From a virus, in the IMG/VR virus record IMGVR_UViG_3300027733_000059, positions 1-61,414 of that record: a stretch of DNA of 61,414 nucleotides. The stretch is one strand, 5' to 3'. Positions within the stretch are counted from its first letter, which is position 1. Each line of letters begins with the position of its first letter. Made by a program: the position numbers and the translations under genes. Below, piece after piece: positions 54,901-61,414 of this stretch. The notes beneath the pieces were generated by a model that saw nothing but the letters and a program-made list of their open reading frames with translations, was not told where the DNA came from and made no database searches.

Positions 54901-56147
54901 AATACCTGGATGTCCGACACTCCCCGACTGCTCACTAGGAATGTCAGAACTCCCACATCCGCAATCTCCCCCGTTGATTGTCTCCACCACACGCTTCCCC
55001 CGTCGAGGGCTGGTGCTTGCAGCCATTTGACTCCTCCCCAATCCGCTAGTTTGAATGAATGATAGTGACCAGTCACCAAGATGTCACAGTCGCCGATTTT
55101 TTGACGCCCTAGTGTTTGGTCAGCAATCCACCTACGCAACTTACCTTCAACTCCCTGTCCCGAGCGAGCAAGGTGTCCGTGGGTGATTCCAATAATTTGT
55201 CCGTGAACTTCAAGAGTCAGGCTCAACTCATCGGTTGGAATTGCAAACTTGATATGACCATAGGCGTCAGGATTGGCTTGGAAGATTTCAGCAACGGACT
55301 CAACTAAAGCGACATCATCATTATCGCCAAGTGTTGTGAACGCTTTTCCGTTCTTACGGTTTTCGCCGTGGTTTCCGCCAATTGCTGCAACGGTGATTGA
55401 CGGGACAACTCGAGACCAGCGGATGAGTGCATCTCTCAAAAGGCGACGAGCAATCTTTACTTGGTCACGCCTATCGACTTCAACTGTGAAAGTCTGAATG
55501 TCGTAATGACCATCGCATCCTTCAACTAAATCGCCAAGGCAAAGAACTGTAATCGAATCGATGGGGCGACCTAGTTTCTTTAATTCTTTTAATCTGAACT
55601 CAACATCATCTATTGCTTGAAGCCAGCGACCAACTAAACCCTTAAGCCCATCACCATCTCTTTTTCCTACTTGCCAATCAGAGGCACAAACAACAAGACT
55701 CGCCCCGCCATCAATTTCTTTTCTTTCGCGAGGTTTATGTTTTTTAATTTCAGCAATAAGAGATTCAATGTCGGCAGTTTCTTGTCGTCCTTTACGAACT
55801 ACTTTGCCTTTCCATTGGCGATTGAGAATTCCTAAAGTATCGCCCCACACATTGAAAAGAACTGGTTCTACAACTGCAAAATGCTCAGGGTCCAAGCCCC
55901 ACATTTTTAATACGCCCGACCAATCGGGATGAACCTCACCCTCAACTGGAGGTGTAGTTATTGTTCCCTCGTCGCCCATCCAGGTAACTCCAGGCGTCCA
56001 TTCGGCTTGTCTTTGTCGTGGCTCAGTTTTTTGAACTGAGGCAATCTCTGTTGTCTTTAAGAGATTGTCTAAAGCATCATCAAGATTCAATTGGACACTT
56101 ACATCCGTCTTTGCCGAATAGCCTTCTACGATGTCTACGCATAACAT
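54897..56147 (-). CDS. Calcineurin-like metallophosphoesterase
   Basis: This protein has up to 416 aa; a TTG at 56090 may be the true start because the ATG overlaps the previous gene by 68 bases. The dinuclear-metal motifs are C-A-S-D-W-Q-V-G-K-R-D-G, C-L-G-D-L-V-E-G, I-G-G-N-H-G-E-N, I-T-H-G-H-L and V-T-G-H-Y-H-S-F, in the canonical order. The N-terminal 130 residues may bind DNA. Similar proteins are common among actinophages. A nuclease or phosphodiesterase role in DNA metabolism is likely. Confidence 0.85.
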   Translation of the reverse strand: MLCVDIVEGYSAKTDVSVQLNLDDALDNLLKTTEIASVQKTEPRQRQAEWTPGVTWMGDEGTITTPPVEGEVHPDWSGVLKMWGLDPEHFAVVEPVLFNVWGDTLGILNRQWKGKVVRKGRQETADIESLIAEIKKHKPRERKEIDGGASLVVCASDWQVGKRDGDGLKGLVGRWLQAIDDVEFRLKELKKLGRPIDSITVLCLGDLVEGCDGHYDIQTFTVEVDRRDQVKIARRLLRDALIRWSRVVPSITVAAIGGNHGENRKNGKAFTTLGDNDDVALVESVAEIFQANPDAYGHIKFAIPTDELSLTLEVHGQIIGITHGHLARSGQGVEGKLRRWIADQTLGRQKIGDCDILVTGHYHSFKLADWGGVKWLQAPALDGGSVWWRQSTGEIADVGVLTFLVSSRGVSDIQVL

Positions 56148-56463
56148 CAGAGCCTACCGCAATGTCAAATGTTGCTAACAATTCAACTAGGCGAGCCGAG
56201 TTAATCTTTTCATTCATCAATGCTTCTTTAAATTTAGTTCGTGCTGGTTCGGGCAACTCATTTGTAATCCTTCTTACCGAGCAGCCGTCTTGAACCTTCC
56301 ATACACCAACTAATTCATCAAGTGCTGAAACGAACTCATCCTGATTTATTTTTGGATTTACAGCGGGGGCAGCGGATACTCCACGGACGCGTTGCACTTT
56401 CGAAGAGGAGCCTGTCGCATTTCCAACATCGCTGGAACTCATCGGTTGTTGCGTTTCTTCCAT
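56080..56463 (-). CDS. Hypothetical protein with Arg/His-rich C-terminus
   Basis: This protein has up to 127 aa and overlaps the Com-like gene by 128 bases in another frame, so the N-terminal 45 residues (Ser/Ala/Val-rich) may not be used. The core R-R-I-T-N-E-L-P-E-P-A-R-T-K-F-K-E-A-L, then V-M-R-R-H-R-R-R-L-F-G-K-D-G-C-K-C, is a pattern of small actinophage proteins next to this phosphoesterase. It is probably nucleic-acid binding. Confidence 0.55.
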   Translation of the reverse strand: MEETQQPMSSSDVGNATGSSSKVQRVRGVSAAPAVNPKINQDEFVSALDELVGVWKVQDGCSVRRITNELPEPARTKFKEALMNEKINSARLVELLATFDIAVGSDVMRRHRRRLFGKDGCKCPIES

Positions 56464-56521
56464 ACGGGTCCACTACTCTCTCTTGTGGAGCAGACTCCTC
56501 GTTTACATCCGTACTAGACAT
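56336..56521 (-). CDS. Com-like zinc-ribbon protein
   Basis: This 61-aa protein has R-C-W-K-C-D-R-L-L-F-E-S-A-T-R-P-W-S-I-R-C-P-R-C-K-S-K-N. C-x-x-C, 16 to 17 residues, C-x-x-C is the Com (Mu translational activator of mom) type zinc ribbon. Com binds mRNA in phage Mu; here no mom-like DNA-modification gene is seen. It starts 19 bases inside the upstream gene, and its 3' two-thirds overlap the next ORF. Confidence 0.7.
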   Translation of the reverse strand: MSSTDVNEESAPQERVVDPYGRNATTDEFQRCWKCDRLLFESATRPWSIRCPRCKSKNKSG

Positions 56522-56904
56522 CGGAAATTCACCGAGATTAGTGGACGATACTTTGGGTCTACTCCTAGTTGATTGACTGAACCCATAGGTTCAATCCTCA
56601 TAATATGCACCCCCGAGATGGAAGTTTCAACTACCGACGCGAGCAAAATTCTAATCGTGTCGGCTTTGTCCCTAGCAGTTGGATAATCTTCGCGCCCTGC
56701 TCGGCAGATAATTTGAATCATTGGGTAATCGATACGGATACCGCCCGCGCCCATTGTGAAGGCTGGTGAACTGCCTGAGTTCTCATAGACAGCAACACAG
56801 GCATCAGGGGACTCGGGCAAGGTACCAAGGAAGATAGATGTGCCTAGAGTGCCTTGGCTATTGGTCACAAGATAATCGCCTATTGATTCAAGAATGGTTG
56901 CCAT
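56503..56904 (-). CDS. Tail terminator-like protein
   Basis: This 133-aa protein has A-T-I-L-E-S-I-G-D-Y-L, F-L-G-T-L-P-E-S-P-D-A-C-V-A-V-Y-E-N, and R-I-D-Y-P-M-I-Q-I-I-C-R-A-G-R-E-D-Y, the layout of siphophage tail terminator/minor capsid 12-like proteins. It is fourth in the connector run. Its likely role is stopping tail tube growth and joining it to the head. Confidence 0.72.
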   Translation of the reverse strand: MATILESIGDYLVTNSQGTLGTSIFLGTLPESPDACVAVYENSGSSPAFTMGAGGIRIDYPMIQIICRAGREDYPTARDKADTIRILLASVVETSISGVHIMRIEPMGSVNQLGVDPKYRPLISVNFRCLVRM

Positions 56905-57308
56905 CAGTTACTCCTACTTTTTAGAATGTGCATTATTCTACGCGAGATGTTATTTTGAATTTGAGCGAGAGATTCCATAAATGGCTGTTCGAGATATTTA
57001 GCCTGGGTCGGTGGATTATGGTAGTTACCAATGATTTCGTGGACATAGAGCGCGTATGGCGCTGCTGGACCACCATAAAAGATGTCTACATAAATGCCTT
57101 GACCCGAGCCTTGAGGGGCGCTTACTCCGCCTGAACCGCGGAGAACTCCCGTATCAACTGGGACAAGAATCTGTGATTTAGCAAAGATATTGTTGGCTTC
57201 TTCCCAAATTGCCTGGGCAACTGCTTTAGGAGCCTGTAATTGGGCTGCACGTAGAACGGCTTGCAACTCGGCATCACCCTCGAGGGTGAATGTATATGTA
57301 TCCGCCAT
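56904..57308 (-). CDS. Head-tail joining protein, HK97 gp10-like
   Basis: This 134-aa protein has A-I-W-E-E-A-N-N-I-F-A-K-S-Q-I-L-V-P-V-D-T-G-V-L-R-G-S-G, the signature V-P-V-D-T-G-x-L-R of gp10-type tail completion proteins, and P-Y-A-L-Y-V-H-E. It lies between stopper and terminator genes with short spacing. Confidence 0.85.
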   Translation of the reverse strand: MADTYTFTLEGDAELQAVLRAAQLQAPKAVAQAIWEEANNIFAKSQILVPVDTGVLRGSGGVSAPQGSGQGIYVDIFYGGPAAPYALYVHEIIGNYHNPPTQAKYLEQPFMESLAQIQNNISRRIMHILKSRSN

Positions 57309-57310
57309 AA

Positions 57311-57640
57311 CTACCGCCCAAATCGAATGACGGTGTGATGCGCTCCGTTTTCATCTGCGATGTTATCTACTGCGTTTACCGTAAAAGTGTCCGCCCCAAT
57401 GACCATTTTATGAGAAACCGTAATTGTTGTTGCTGGTCCTTTTGTAATAAAACGCCCAACATCTACAACTTCAATACCTTGAACATCTTTAGATTTAACT
57501 GTGTCGTAAATAAGGCGACCAACAACTGTTGTATCACCGCTAAAAGTGGGTTTGTTGTATTTATCAACTGAAGTCTTGGCTGTAAAAACAACCGAATCAG
57601 TCATAAACTCAGCGACTTTAGAGTAGATAGCGTCAGCCAT
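57311..57640 (-). CDS. Head-closure/stopper protein
   Basis: This 109-aa beta-barrel-like protein contains D-S-V-V-F-T-A-K-T-S-V-D-K-Y-N-K-P-T-F-S-G and a later I-T-V-S-H-K-M-V-I-G-A-D-T-F-T-V-N, a pattern of stopper (gp16/FII-like) proteins. Its position after the adaptor and before gp10-like supports the role. Confidence 0.68.
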   Translation of the reverse strand: MADAIYSKVAEFMTDSVVFTAKTSVDKYNKPTFSGDTTVVGRLIYDTVKSKDVQGIEVVDVGRFITKGPATTITVSHKMVIGADTFTVNAVDNIADENGAHHTVIRFGR

Positions 57641-57648
57641 AGTGACTC

Positions 57649-58095
57649 CTACTCAGGAACGCGCTGGTCGTAGATGTTGTTTGGGTTGTCGTGGACACCA
57701 GCATAGAAATCTGTGTTGTAATCCTGAACACTTCTATCATTGGTTGAGAGCAAACTGTTGGCATTAGCCTTCATTGTTGGAGGGGACTTACGCATCTTGC
57801 GGTCAAGGAATGAGTTGGCAAGGTCTTGGTATTGCTTGCTCTTTGCAGTAAAGGACTCAGAAACAGAGATGTCTCCGACGCTCTTTGAGGTGCTATCTGC
57901 CAAACGGCTAAAGCGTGAGACTAGAGTTTCACAGGCTGCACGACAGATTTCATAAACATTTGTACCCCACTCAGTAATCAAGTAATCCAACTCTTCATCA
58001 GTAAACAAAGCATCAGTTGATACTGTGTCGTTGATGAGAAAACGCACCTTGTTACGGGTGCTAGTAGTTGGGTCTCCCGAGTAGGTGAAAGTCAT
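57649..58095 (-). CDS. Head-tail adaptor protein
   Basis: This 148-aa protein has T-R-N-K-V-R-F-L-I-N-D-T, L-F-T-D-E-E-L-D-Y-L-I-T-E-W, a long helix with C-R-A-A-C-E-T-L, and D-I-S-V-S-E-S-F-T-A-K-S-K-Q-Y-Q-D-L-A, matching gp6/gp15-type adaptors. It forms the first ring under the portal. It starts this connector-tail transcript with the short gene before it. Confidence 0.78.
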   Translation of the reverse strand: MTFTYSGDPTTSTRNKVRFLINDTVSTDALFTDEELDYLITEWGTNVYEICRAACETLVSRFSRLADSTSKSVGDISVSESFTAKSKQYQDLANSFLDRKMRKSPPTMKANANSLLSTNDRSVQDYNTDFYAGVHDNPNNIYDQRVPE

Positions 58096-58307
58096 TACAT
58101 TCCACCTAGTAACAAATTAGTAGTAACCACGCTGTCATTTGTTGCAGCGCTGGCTGATGTTATGTAGGTTGAAGCAGCGGTGGCTGTTGTTAAATAGTCA
58201 TTTAACTCAGTATCTACATCTGTTGCAAGGTTGAAAATGTCTGTGTGAACAGCAGGATTATCACCTGCGGTTGGGTATCGTAAGCCTTTGGATGTTGTGC
58301 CAGCCAT
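58095..58307 (-). CDS. Small virion protein starting the connector-tail operon
   Basis: I chose ATG at 58307 (70 aa) because of AGGAG. It has K-G-L-R-Y-P-T-A-G-D-N-P-A-V-H-T-D-I-F-N-L-A-T-D-V-D-T-E-L, a motif of trimerising fibre or appendage starts, then Ala/Ser/Thr. It resembles a small fibre-like protein. The end L-L-L-G-G-M is similar to that of the appendage paralogues at 3.3-4.8 kb. Confidence 0.6.
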   Translation of the reverse strand: MAGTTSKGLRYPTAGDNPAVHTDIFNLATDVDTELNDYLTTATAASTYITSASAATNDSVVTTNLLLGGM

Positions 58308-58331
58308 TATTGCTCCTATCTTGAGGTCATT

Positions 58332-58362
58332 AGTATACCCCCACAAAAAATAAGCATATAAT
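58332..58362. promoter_or_regulatory. Divergent promoters between connector operon and glycosyltransferase
   Basis: Plus strand: TATAAT (58357-58362) lies 7 bases before ATG at 58370, predicting a leaderless transcript. Minus strand: TATACT (58332-58337) lies about 25 bases before the AGGAG-led ATG at 58307. No AACCCC element is present, unlike the early promoters, so these may be late. Confidence 0.52.
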
Positions 58363-58369
58363 GTCGGCT

Positions 58370-59251
58370 ATGGCGGATAAACTTTTTGTTTCTATTGCAT
58401 CATTTTTAGATACAGAACTGCGCCCAACCGTTGAGCGTCTTTTATCTACTGCCAAAAATCCTGAGAATATATCTGTCTTTGTCTTTTCTCAGAACGAAGA
58501 TGATGCCCACCCCGAATTAGATTCATTGTTTTCCAAGTACGGCGGGACTTTAAATTACACAAAAATCAACTACAAAGATACCCGTGGAGTTTGCTGGGTC
58601 AGGGCTGAAATCCTCAAGAATTTAAACCAAGAATATAAATACTACCTGCAACTCGATAGCCATATGGCTTTTGCTGCCAACTGGGATTTGATTCTTATAG
58701 AGGATTACCAAAAGGCTTTAGATGCGGTAGGCGACTGCATCTATACCGTTTACCCTCCAGGCTATGACTATTCAGGCGATGGTGTGATGTTGGATTATGT
58801 GGCGCACATTCCCCGCATACCTATCTATATTGAGGGGAAGCCAACTAAATTCCTTCCAAAAGAAGTGGACTCAATAAGAACATCTTTATTTCCAAAACCT
58901 TATGGGAGTAAGTCTTTTTGGTTTTCAGGTAACTTTGCTTTTGGTCACAGCAGGTACTTCATAGAAACTCCTTATGACCCAAACTTTTTCTTTGACGGAG
59001 AAGAACACTCAATGTCTTTGCGAATGTACTCAAAAGGGGTGACATTTTTAGCCCCTCCGCGTCAATGTGTCTACCATTACTACGGAGTAGACAGAAAGAT
59101 TTATGTACACGATTTAAACTTATTTGATGAATACTACAAAAAAGCAGATGTTCATATTGAAGATTTTTTTGCCTTTAGGATTGACGGAGAGTATGGAGTA
59201 ACTCCCGATGTCATCTATAAATGGATAATGACATCAAGGGATAGTAGGTAA
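58370..59251 (+). CDS. GlcNAc-transferase-like glycosyltransferase (GT60-like)
   Basis: ATG is placed just after the TATAAT box; an ATG three codons earlier is also in frame. This is a 293-aa protein. S-I-A-S-F-L-D-T-E-L starts the fold; T-R-G-V-C-W-V-R-A-E, Y-Y-L-Q-L-D-S-H-M-A-F and N-W-D are the metal- and sugar-binding parts of the Skp1-type UDP-GlcNAc transferase family. F-F-D-G-E-E-H-S-M-S-L-R-M-Y comes later. It is the only plus-strand gene in the late region and converges on two other glycosyltransferases. Confidence 0.84.
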   Translation: MADKLFVSIASFLDTELRPTVERLLSTAKNPENISVFVFSQNEDDAHPELDSLFSKYGGTLNYTKINYKDTRGVCWVRAEILKNLNQEYKYYLQLDSHMAFAANWDLILIEDYQKALDAVGDCIYTVYPPGYDYSGDGVMLDYVAHIPRIPIYIEGKPTKFLPKEVDSIRTSLFPKPYGSKSFWFSGNFAFGHSRYFIETPYDPNFFFDGEEHSMSLRMYSKGVTFLAPPRQCVYHYYGVDRKIYVHDLNLFDEYYKKADVHIEDFFAFRIDGEYGVTPDVIYKWIMTSRDSR

Positions 59252-60001
59252 TTTTTTGAATTGCTGTGTATCCCAATGGGTTGATTGAACATTTATCAAA
59301 TCGCAATAAGTCTCAATATCATCCCTTGTCGAATAGATATTAAATAAGGGTTGCTTAAACCAATGCCAGTCCAAGGGTAAAAATATTCCTTCTTTGACTT
59401 GTTTTAGTAGTTTTTCAACTCCTTTGCGGTTAATAATGTAACAGGCGTTTGAGTCGTTTATGTAAGGAAGTGATATTTTAGAATTTATATTAACTGGTTT
59501 GGTTTTAAAATATATTTTTTCTCTTGGAACACAAAAATGGTAAATTTCCCAATCTTCAGGCAGTTCATTTAAGCACTCTTGAAAAACTTCAAAAGAACCT
59601 TCTTTGAAGTAGACATCATCTTCTACTAGCATTACATAGTCATAGTCAGTTTTAAGAAAGTTTATCCAAGCCGTGTAATTACTTGCCCATATACCAATCT
59701 GCCCATATTTCCAGCCAAGGGGCAAGGATTCTTCTTTTCTATAAATAGGTGCAAAGTTCTCGGGGTCATAGCCGTCAGGGTCTACTTTGAACTCTTGGTT
59801 CTTGGAAAGAAATTCTTCTAATGTTTCCTGGGAGTCAATCTTTATTGTTTTTGAATTTAACTCAGGTAGTTGATTTCTTAAATAATCTTTAGATTTATTT
59901 GCATTGGTTTGTCTTAAAAATGAGTCAAAGCCTTTAGATTCAAATAACTGTATGTTTAGTTTTTTTTCTATGTTAAATAAATAAAAGCAACCTTTTAACA
60001 T
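59234..60001 (-). CDS. Glycosyltransferase family 25-like
   Basis: This 255-aa protein has G-Q-I-G-I-W-A-S-N-Y-T-A-W, Y-V-M-L-V-E-D-D-V-Y-F (EDD metal site) and L-P-E-D-W-E-I-Y, the GT25/LPS-biosynthesis pattern, later S-N-A-C-Y-I-I-N-R-K-G-V. It starts in TAATG overlap with the second glycosyltransferase. It may sugar virion fibres or the host envelope. Confidence 0.84.
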   Translation of the reverse strand: MLKGCFYLFNIEKKLNIQLFESKGFDSFLRQTNANKSKDYLRNQLPELNSKTIKIDSQETLEEFLSKNQEFKVDPDGYDPENFAPIYRKEESLPLGWKYGQIGIWASNYTAWINFLKTDYDYVMLVEDDVYFKEGSFEVFQECLNELPEDWEIYHFCVPREKIYFKTKPVNINSKISLPYINDSNACYIINRKGVEKLLKQVKEGIFLPLDWHWFKQPLFNIYSTRDDIETYCDLINVQSTHWDTQQFKKLPTIP

Positions 60002-60678
60002 TATTTATCCTTTTGTAGATTAAAATACTCAATTCCCACAGAGAACCTTTTAATATGTTGAACTGTTGCTTTCTTGCATATAGTTAAAGGGATATTGCAA
60101 GCCTTAGTATTTCTAAAAAAGGTTATATCTTCTCCAAGGCTGGCTTGCCCGTGGAAGAAATTGGTGTTGCCTCCAAACTTTTCTACTAATTTTGTTATTA
60201 CACTTCTATGGATTAGAAGAAATCCAAATCCAGCAGCATCGGCAGAAAAAAGTTCTTCTTCTTTTTCAATGTCTATGGACTCAACTGATTCAAAGTCATT
60301 TTTAGTTGTAAAAACAGATGAAAAGGCTGGGGGAGTTTTTCCTTCTTTTCCGTTTAGCAAAAGATAATAAATTCCTGAAACTATAGGGTTTGAATTTTTA
60401 TCAGCAATCTCCCATAAGTCTTTTACATTTTGCAACTCAACAATAATGTCTGAATCTATGCTTAATAACCATTCGTGGTTATTAGCGTTATACCAATTAG
60501 CAATAATATCCATTCTTTGTTTTGCTAATTGATTTCCGCAATTTCGCATTACTGCTCCGATTGGGATTCCAAATGCCTCACCGTTAAGGGCTAATTCTGT
60601 TAATTTCTGAGTAAATAAACCATCGGTCATTCCATTATCGCACCAAGCAATATTTATTGTTTCATTTGCAGTATGCAA
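60001..60678 (-). CDS. Glycosyltransferase, GT-A fold with DSD motif
   Basis: This 225-aa protein starts at TTG with GGGAGAG upstream. It has N-Q-L-A-K-Q-R-M-D-I-I-A-N-W-Y, W-L-L-S-I-D-S-D-I-I (DxD metal site) and A-D-A-A-G-F-G-F-L-L-I-H-R, then G-E-D-I-T-F-F-R, a GT2-like pattern seen in phage-encoded transferases. It is coupled to the GT25-like gene. The substrate is unknown. Confidence 0.82.
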   Translation of the reverse strand: MHTANETINIAWCDNGMTDGLFTQKLTELALNGEAFGIPIGAVMRNCGNQLAKQRMDIIANWYNANNHEWLLSIDSDIIVELQNVKDLWEIADKNSNPIVSGIYYLLLNGKEGKTPPAFSSVFTTKNDFESVESIDIEKEEELFSADAAGFGFLLIHRSVITKLVEKFGGNTNFFHGQASLGEDITFFRNTKACNIPLTICKKATVQHIKRFSVGIEYFNLQKDK

Positions 60679-60711
60679 TTTCGGCTCTCCCGTCTTTGAG
60701 ATTACCTTACT

Positions 60712-60963
60712 CTACATAGATATTATTTGTCGATTTGCAAACATAATTAAAACTTCTTCTGCTTCCTCGGTTGTGAGTTCACGAAAAGCATAGTTTTCTA
60801 ATCCCGAAGTATCGGCTCCTTCTTGAAAAGTTCCAAAGATTGTGTTCTCGTCTATATGAAACAATCCCCCTGCGGTAAAACCTTTTTTCATTATTTCCTG
60901 GTCTGCCGTATAACCATATTTACCGCTATCAGGAAAATATATTTTCCAAGTAGCATATCTCAT
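60712..60963 (-). CDS. Hypothetical protein
   Basis: This 83-aa protein has A-T-W-K-I-Y-F-P-D-S-G-K-Y-G-Y-T and N-T-I-F-G-T-F-Q-E-G-A, a small alpha/beta protein; unrecognised. ATG overlaps the previous gene by ATGA. It lies between a split fibre-linked gene and the glycosyltransferases. Confidence 0.55.
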   Translation of the reverse strand: MRYATWKIYFPDSGKYGYTADQEIMKKGFTAGGLFHIDENTIFGTFQEGADTSGLENYAFRELTTEEAEEVLIMFANRQIISM

Positions 60964-61414
60964 AAAAGTTCCTCTTTTTTATCTTGGGGGATTTGATTAT
61001 CTTGTTTGTAAAAATTTGGGTCAAGGCTTGGCAACATCCCGATTTGATGCAGCGCATCTAATGAAGCCCAAGCAACTGTTCCACCTGAACCAATGGCTTC
61101 TAAAGAGGCTTGCCTGTTCAAACGAGCGTTCCAATACGCAGGTTGCATATTTTCAATTTCTTCGGCTGTGTATTTATGTTCCCAATTTTCCCATACTTGT
61201 AAAAGATACTCTAATTCTTTCAAGGCGCCGTGCAATCCCAATTTGGTATCTTCTAAATCTAATTCAATTAACTCAGCATCTATTTGTGAAATTGCATCTT
61301 TTTTTGCTCTCAAAGTATCTAAATAAATTTTTGTTTTTTCTGTTGTAAGATGAATTCTTTTTATATTTCCAACCAAAGTTTGTATTTCTAAAACAACCTG
61401 CTTATAGCGTTGCT
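60960..61414 (-). CDS. C-terminal part of the gene split across the circle junction
   Basis: This frame is open to the right edge and continues the 92-residue part at 10-288; the shared 137 bases let the two be merged to about 201 aa. It contains I-E-L-D-L-E-D-T-K-L-G-L-H-G-A-L-K-E-L-E-Y-L-L-Q-V-W-E-N-W, a long helix, then P-A-Y-W-N-A-R-L-N-R-Q-A-S-L-E-A-I-G. The function is unknown. Confidence 0.72.
   Translation of the reverse strand, partial: QRYKQVVLEIQTLVGNIKRIHLTTEKTKIYLDTLRAKKDAISQIDAELIELDLEDTKLGLHGALKELEYLLQVWENWEHKYTAEEIENMQPAYWNARLNRQASLEAIGSGGTVAWASLDALHQIGMLPSLDPNFYKQDNQIPQDKKEELL
61278..61414. repeat. Terminal direct repeat, right copy (circle junction)
   Basis: Identical to 1-137 except for G at 61288, where the left copy has T at 11. 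The G version preserves the open reading frame and is probably the correct base. It marks the closing point of the circular map. Confidence 0.93.

Noticed and set aside
1-61414. tRNA genes, CRISPR arrays, insertion sequences, integrase and attachment sites
   Set aside because: No cloverleaf with a plausible T-loop, no regularly spaced repeats, no transposase or integrase motifs were found by reading both strands; a tRNA scan would be needed to be certain.

Overview
This window is almost certainly one complete, circularly closed genome map of a tailed phage with a long non-contractile type tail (siphovirus morphology). The first 137 bases recur at the right end with a single mismatch, and the gene cut at the left end continues at the right end, so the two ends are the same place on a circle of about 61.3 kb. 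The host is probably an AT-rich actinobacterium, for example a freshwater Nanopelagicales-type cell. This rests on two WhiB-family proteins, an actinophage-style CHAP endolysin plus holin, many small actinophage-type zinc-ribbon proteins, and apparently leaderless promoters. No integrase, excisionase, recognisable immunity repressor, tRNA or CRISPR array was seen, so a virulent lifestyle is the simpler reading.

Layout. (1) About 0-20.3 kb, all on the minus strand and read right to left: a small leader gene, portal, MuF-like head protein, a run of very long modular ORFs (15.4-17.7, 14.7-15.4, 12.0-14.7 and 9.65-11.85 kb), XkdF-type prohead protease, Tudor-like protein, scaffold, decoration protein, major capsid protein, then small virion proteins and tail-fibre-like proteins. 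This unit runs through the circle junction into two glycosyltransferases at 59-61 kb; a third glycosyltransferase faces it on the plus strand. (2) 20.35-25.9 kb, minus: SSB, WhiB proteins, a membrane-anchored lytic transglycosylase, an ADP-ribosyltransferase-like protein and many tiny genes. (3) 26-36.2 kb, mostly plus: a large secreted proline-rich protein, small zinc proteins, a histone-deacetylase-family amidohydrolase beside a proteasome/HslV-like protease, and a methyltransferase. (4) 36.2-44.1 kb, minus: terminase, tandem ParB protein, RusA, HNH, replication protein with iterons, ERF annealing protein and Gam. (5) 44.1-58.3 kb, minus: head-tail connectors, two tail-tube paralogues, frameshifted tail chaperone, tape measure, distal tail, holin, endolysin.

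The most interesting system is the head module. Three long ORFs and one shorter one carry nine in-frame copies of a short motif, K-H-x(2 or 4)-HDQ-x-x-HG-x-W-A, that separates domains recognisable as ADP-ribosyltransferases, a GNAT acetyltransferase, an HExxH peptidase, a ParB-like domain and a RelA/SpoT-like synthetase. A tenth copy lies in a broken frame beside the prohead protease. I infer a set of virion-carried effector domains strung together as polyproteins, possibly cut apart or sorted by means of the motif. The early genes add matching functions: another ADP-ribosyltransferase, a deacetylase and a proteasome-like protease.

Early promoters on both strands between 20.6 and 44.1 kb share an AACCCCAGTT-like element, placed in the spacer or over the -10 box. 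It is not evident at the few late promoters I could propose, and it looks like a phage-wide operator set. Start codons were chosen from Shine-Dalgarno sequences (mostly GAGAGG or AGGAG) and from ATGA/TAATG overlaps; several differ from the longest reading frame.
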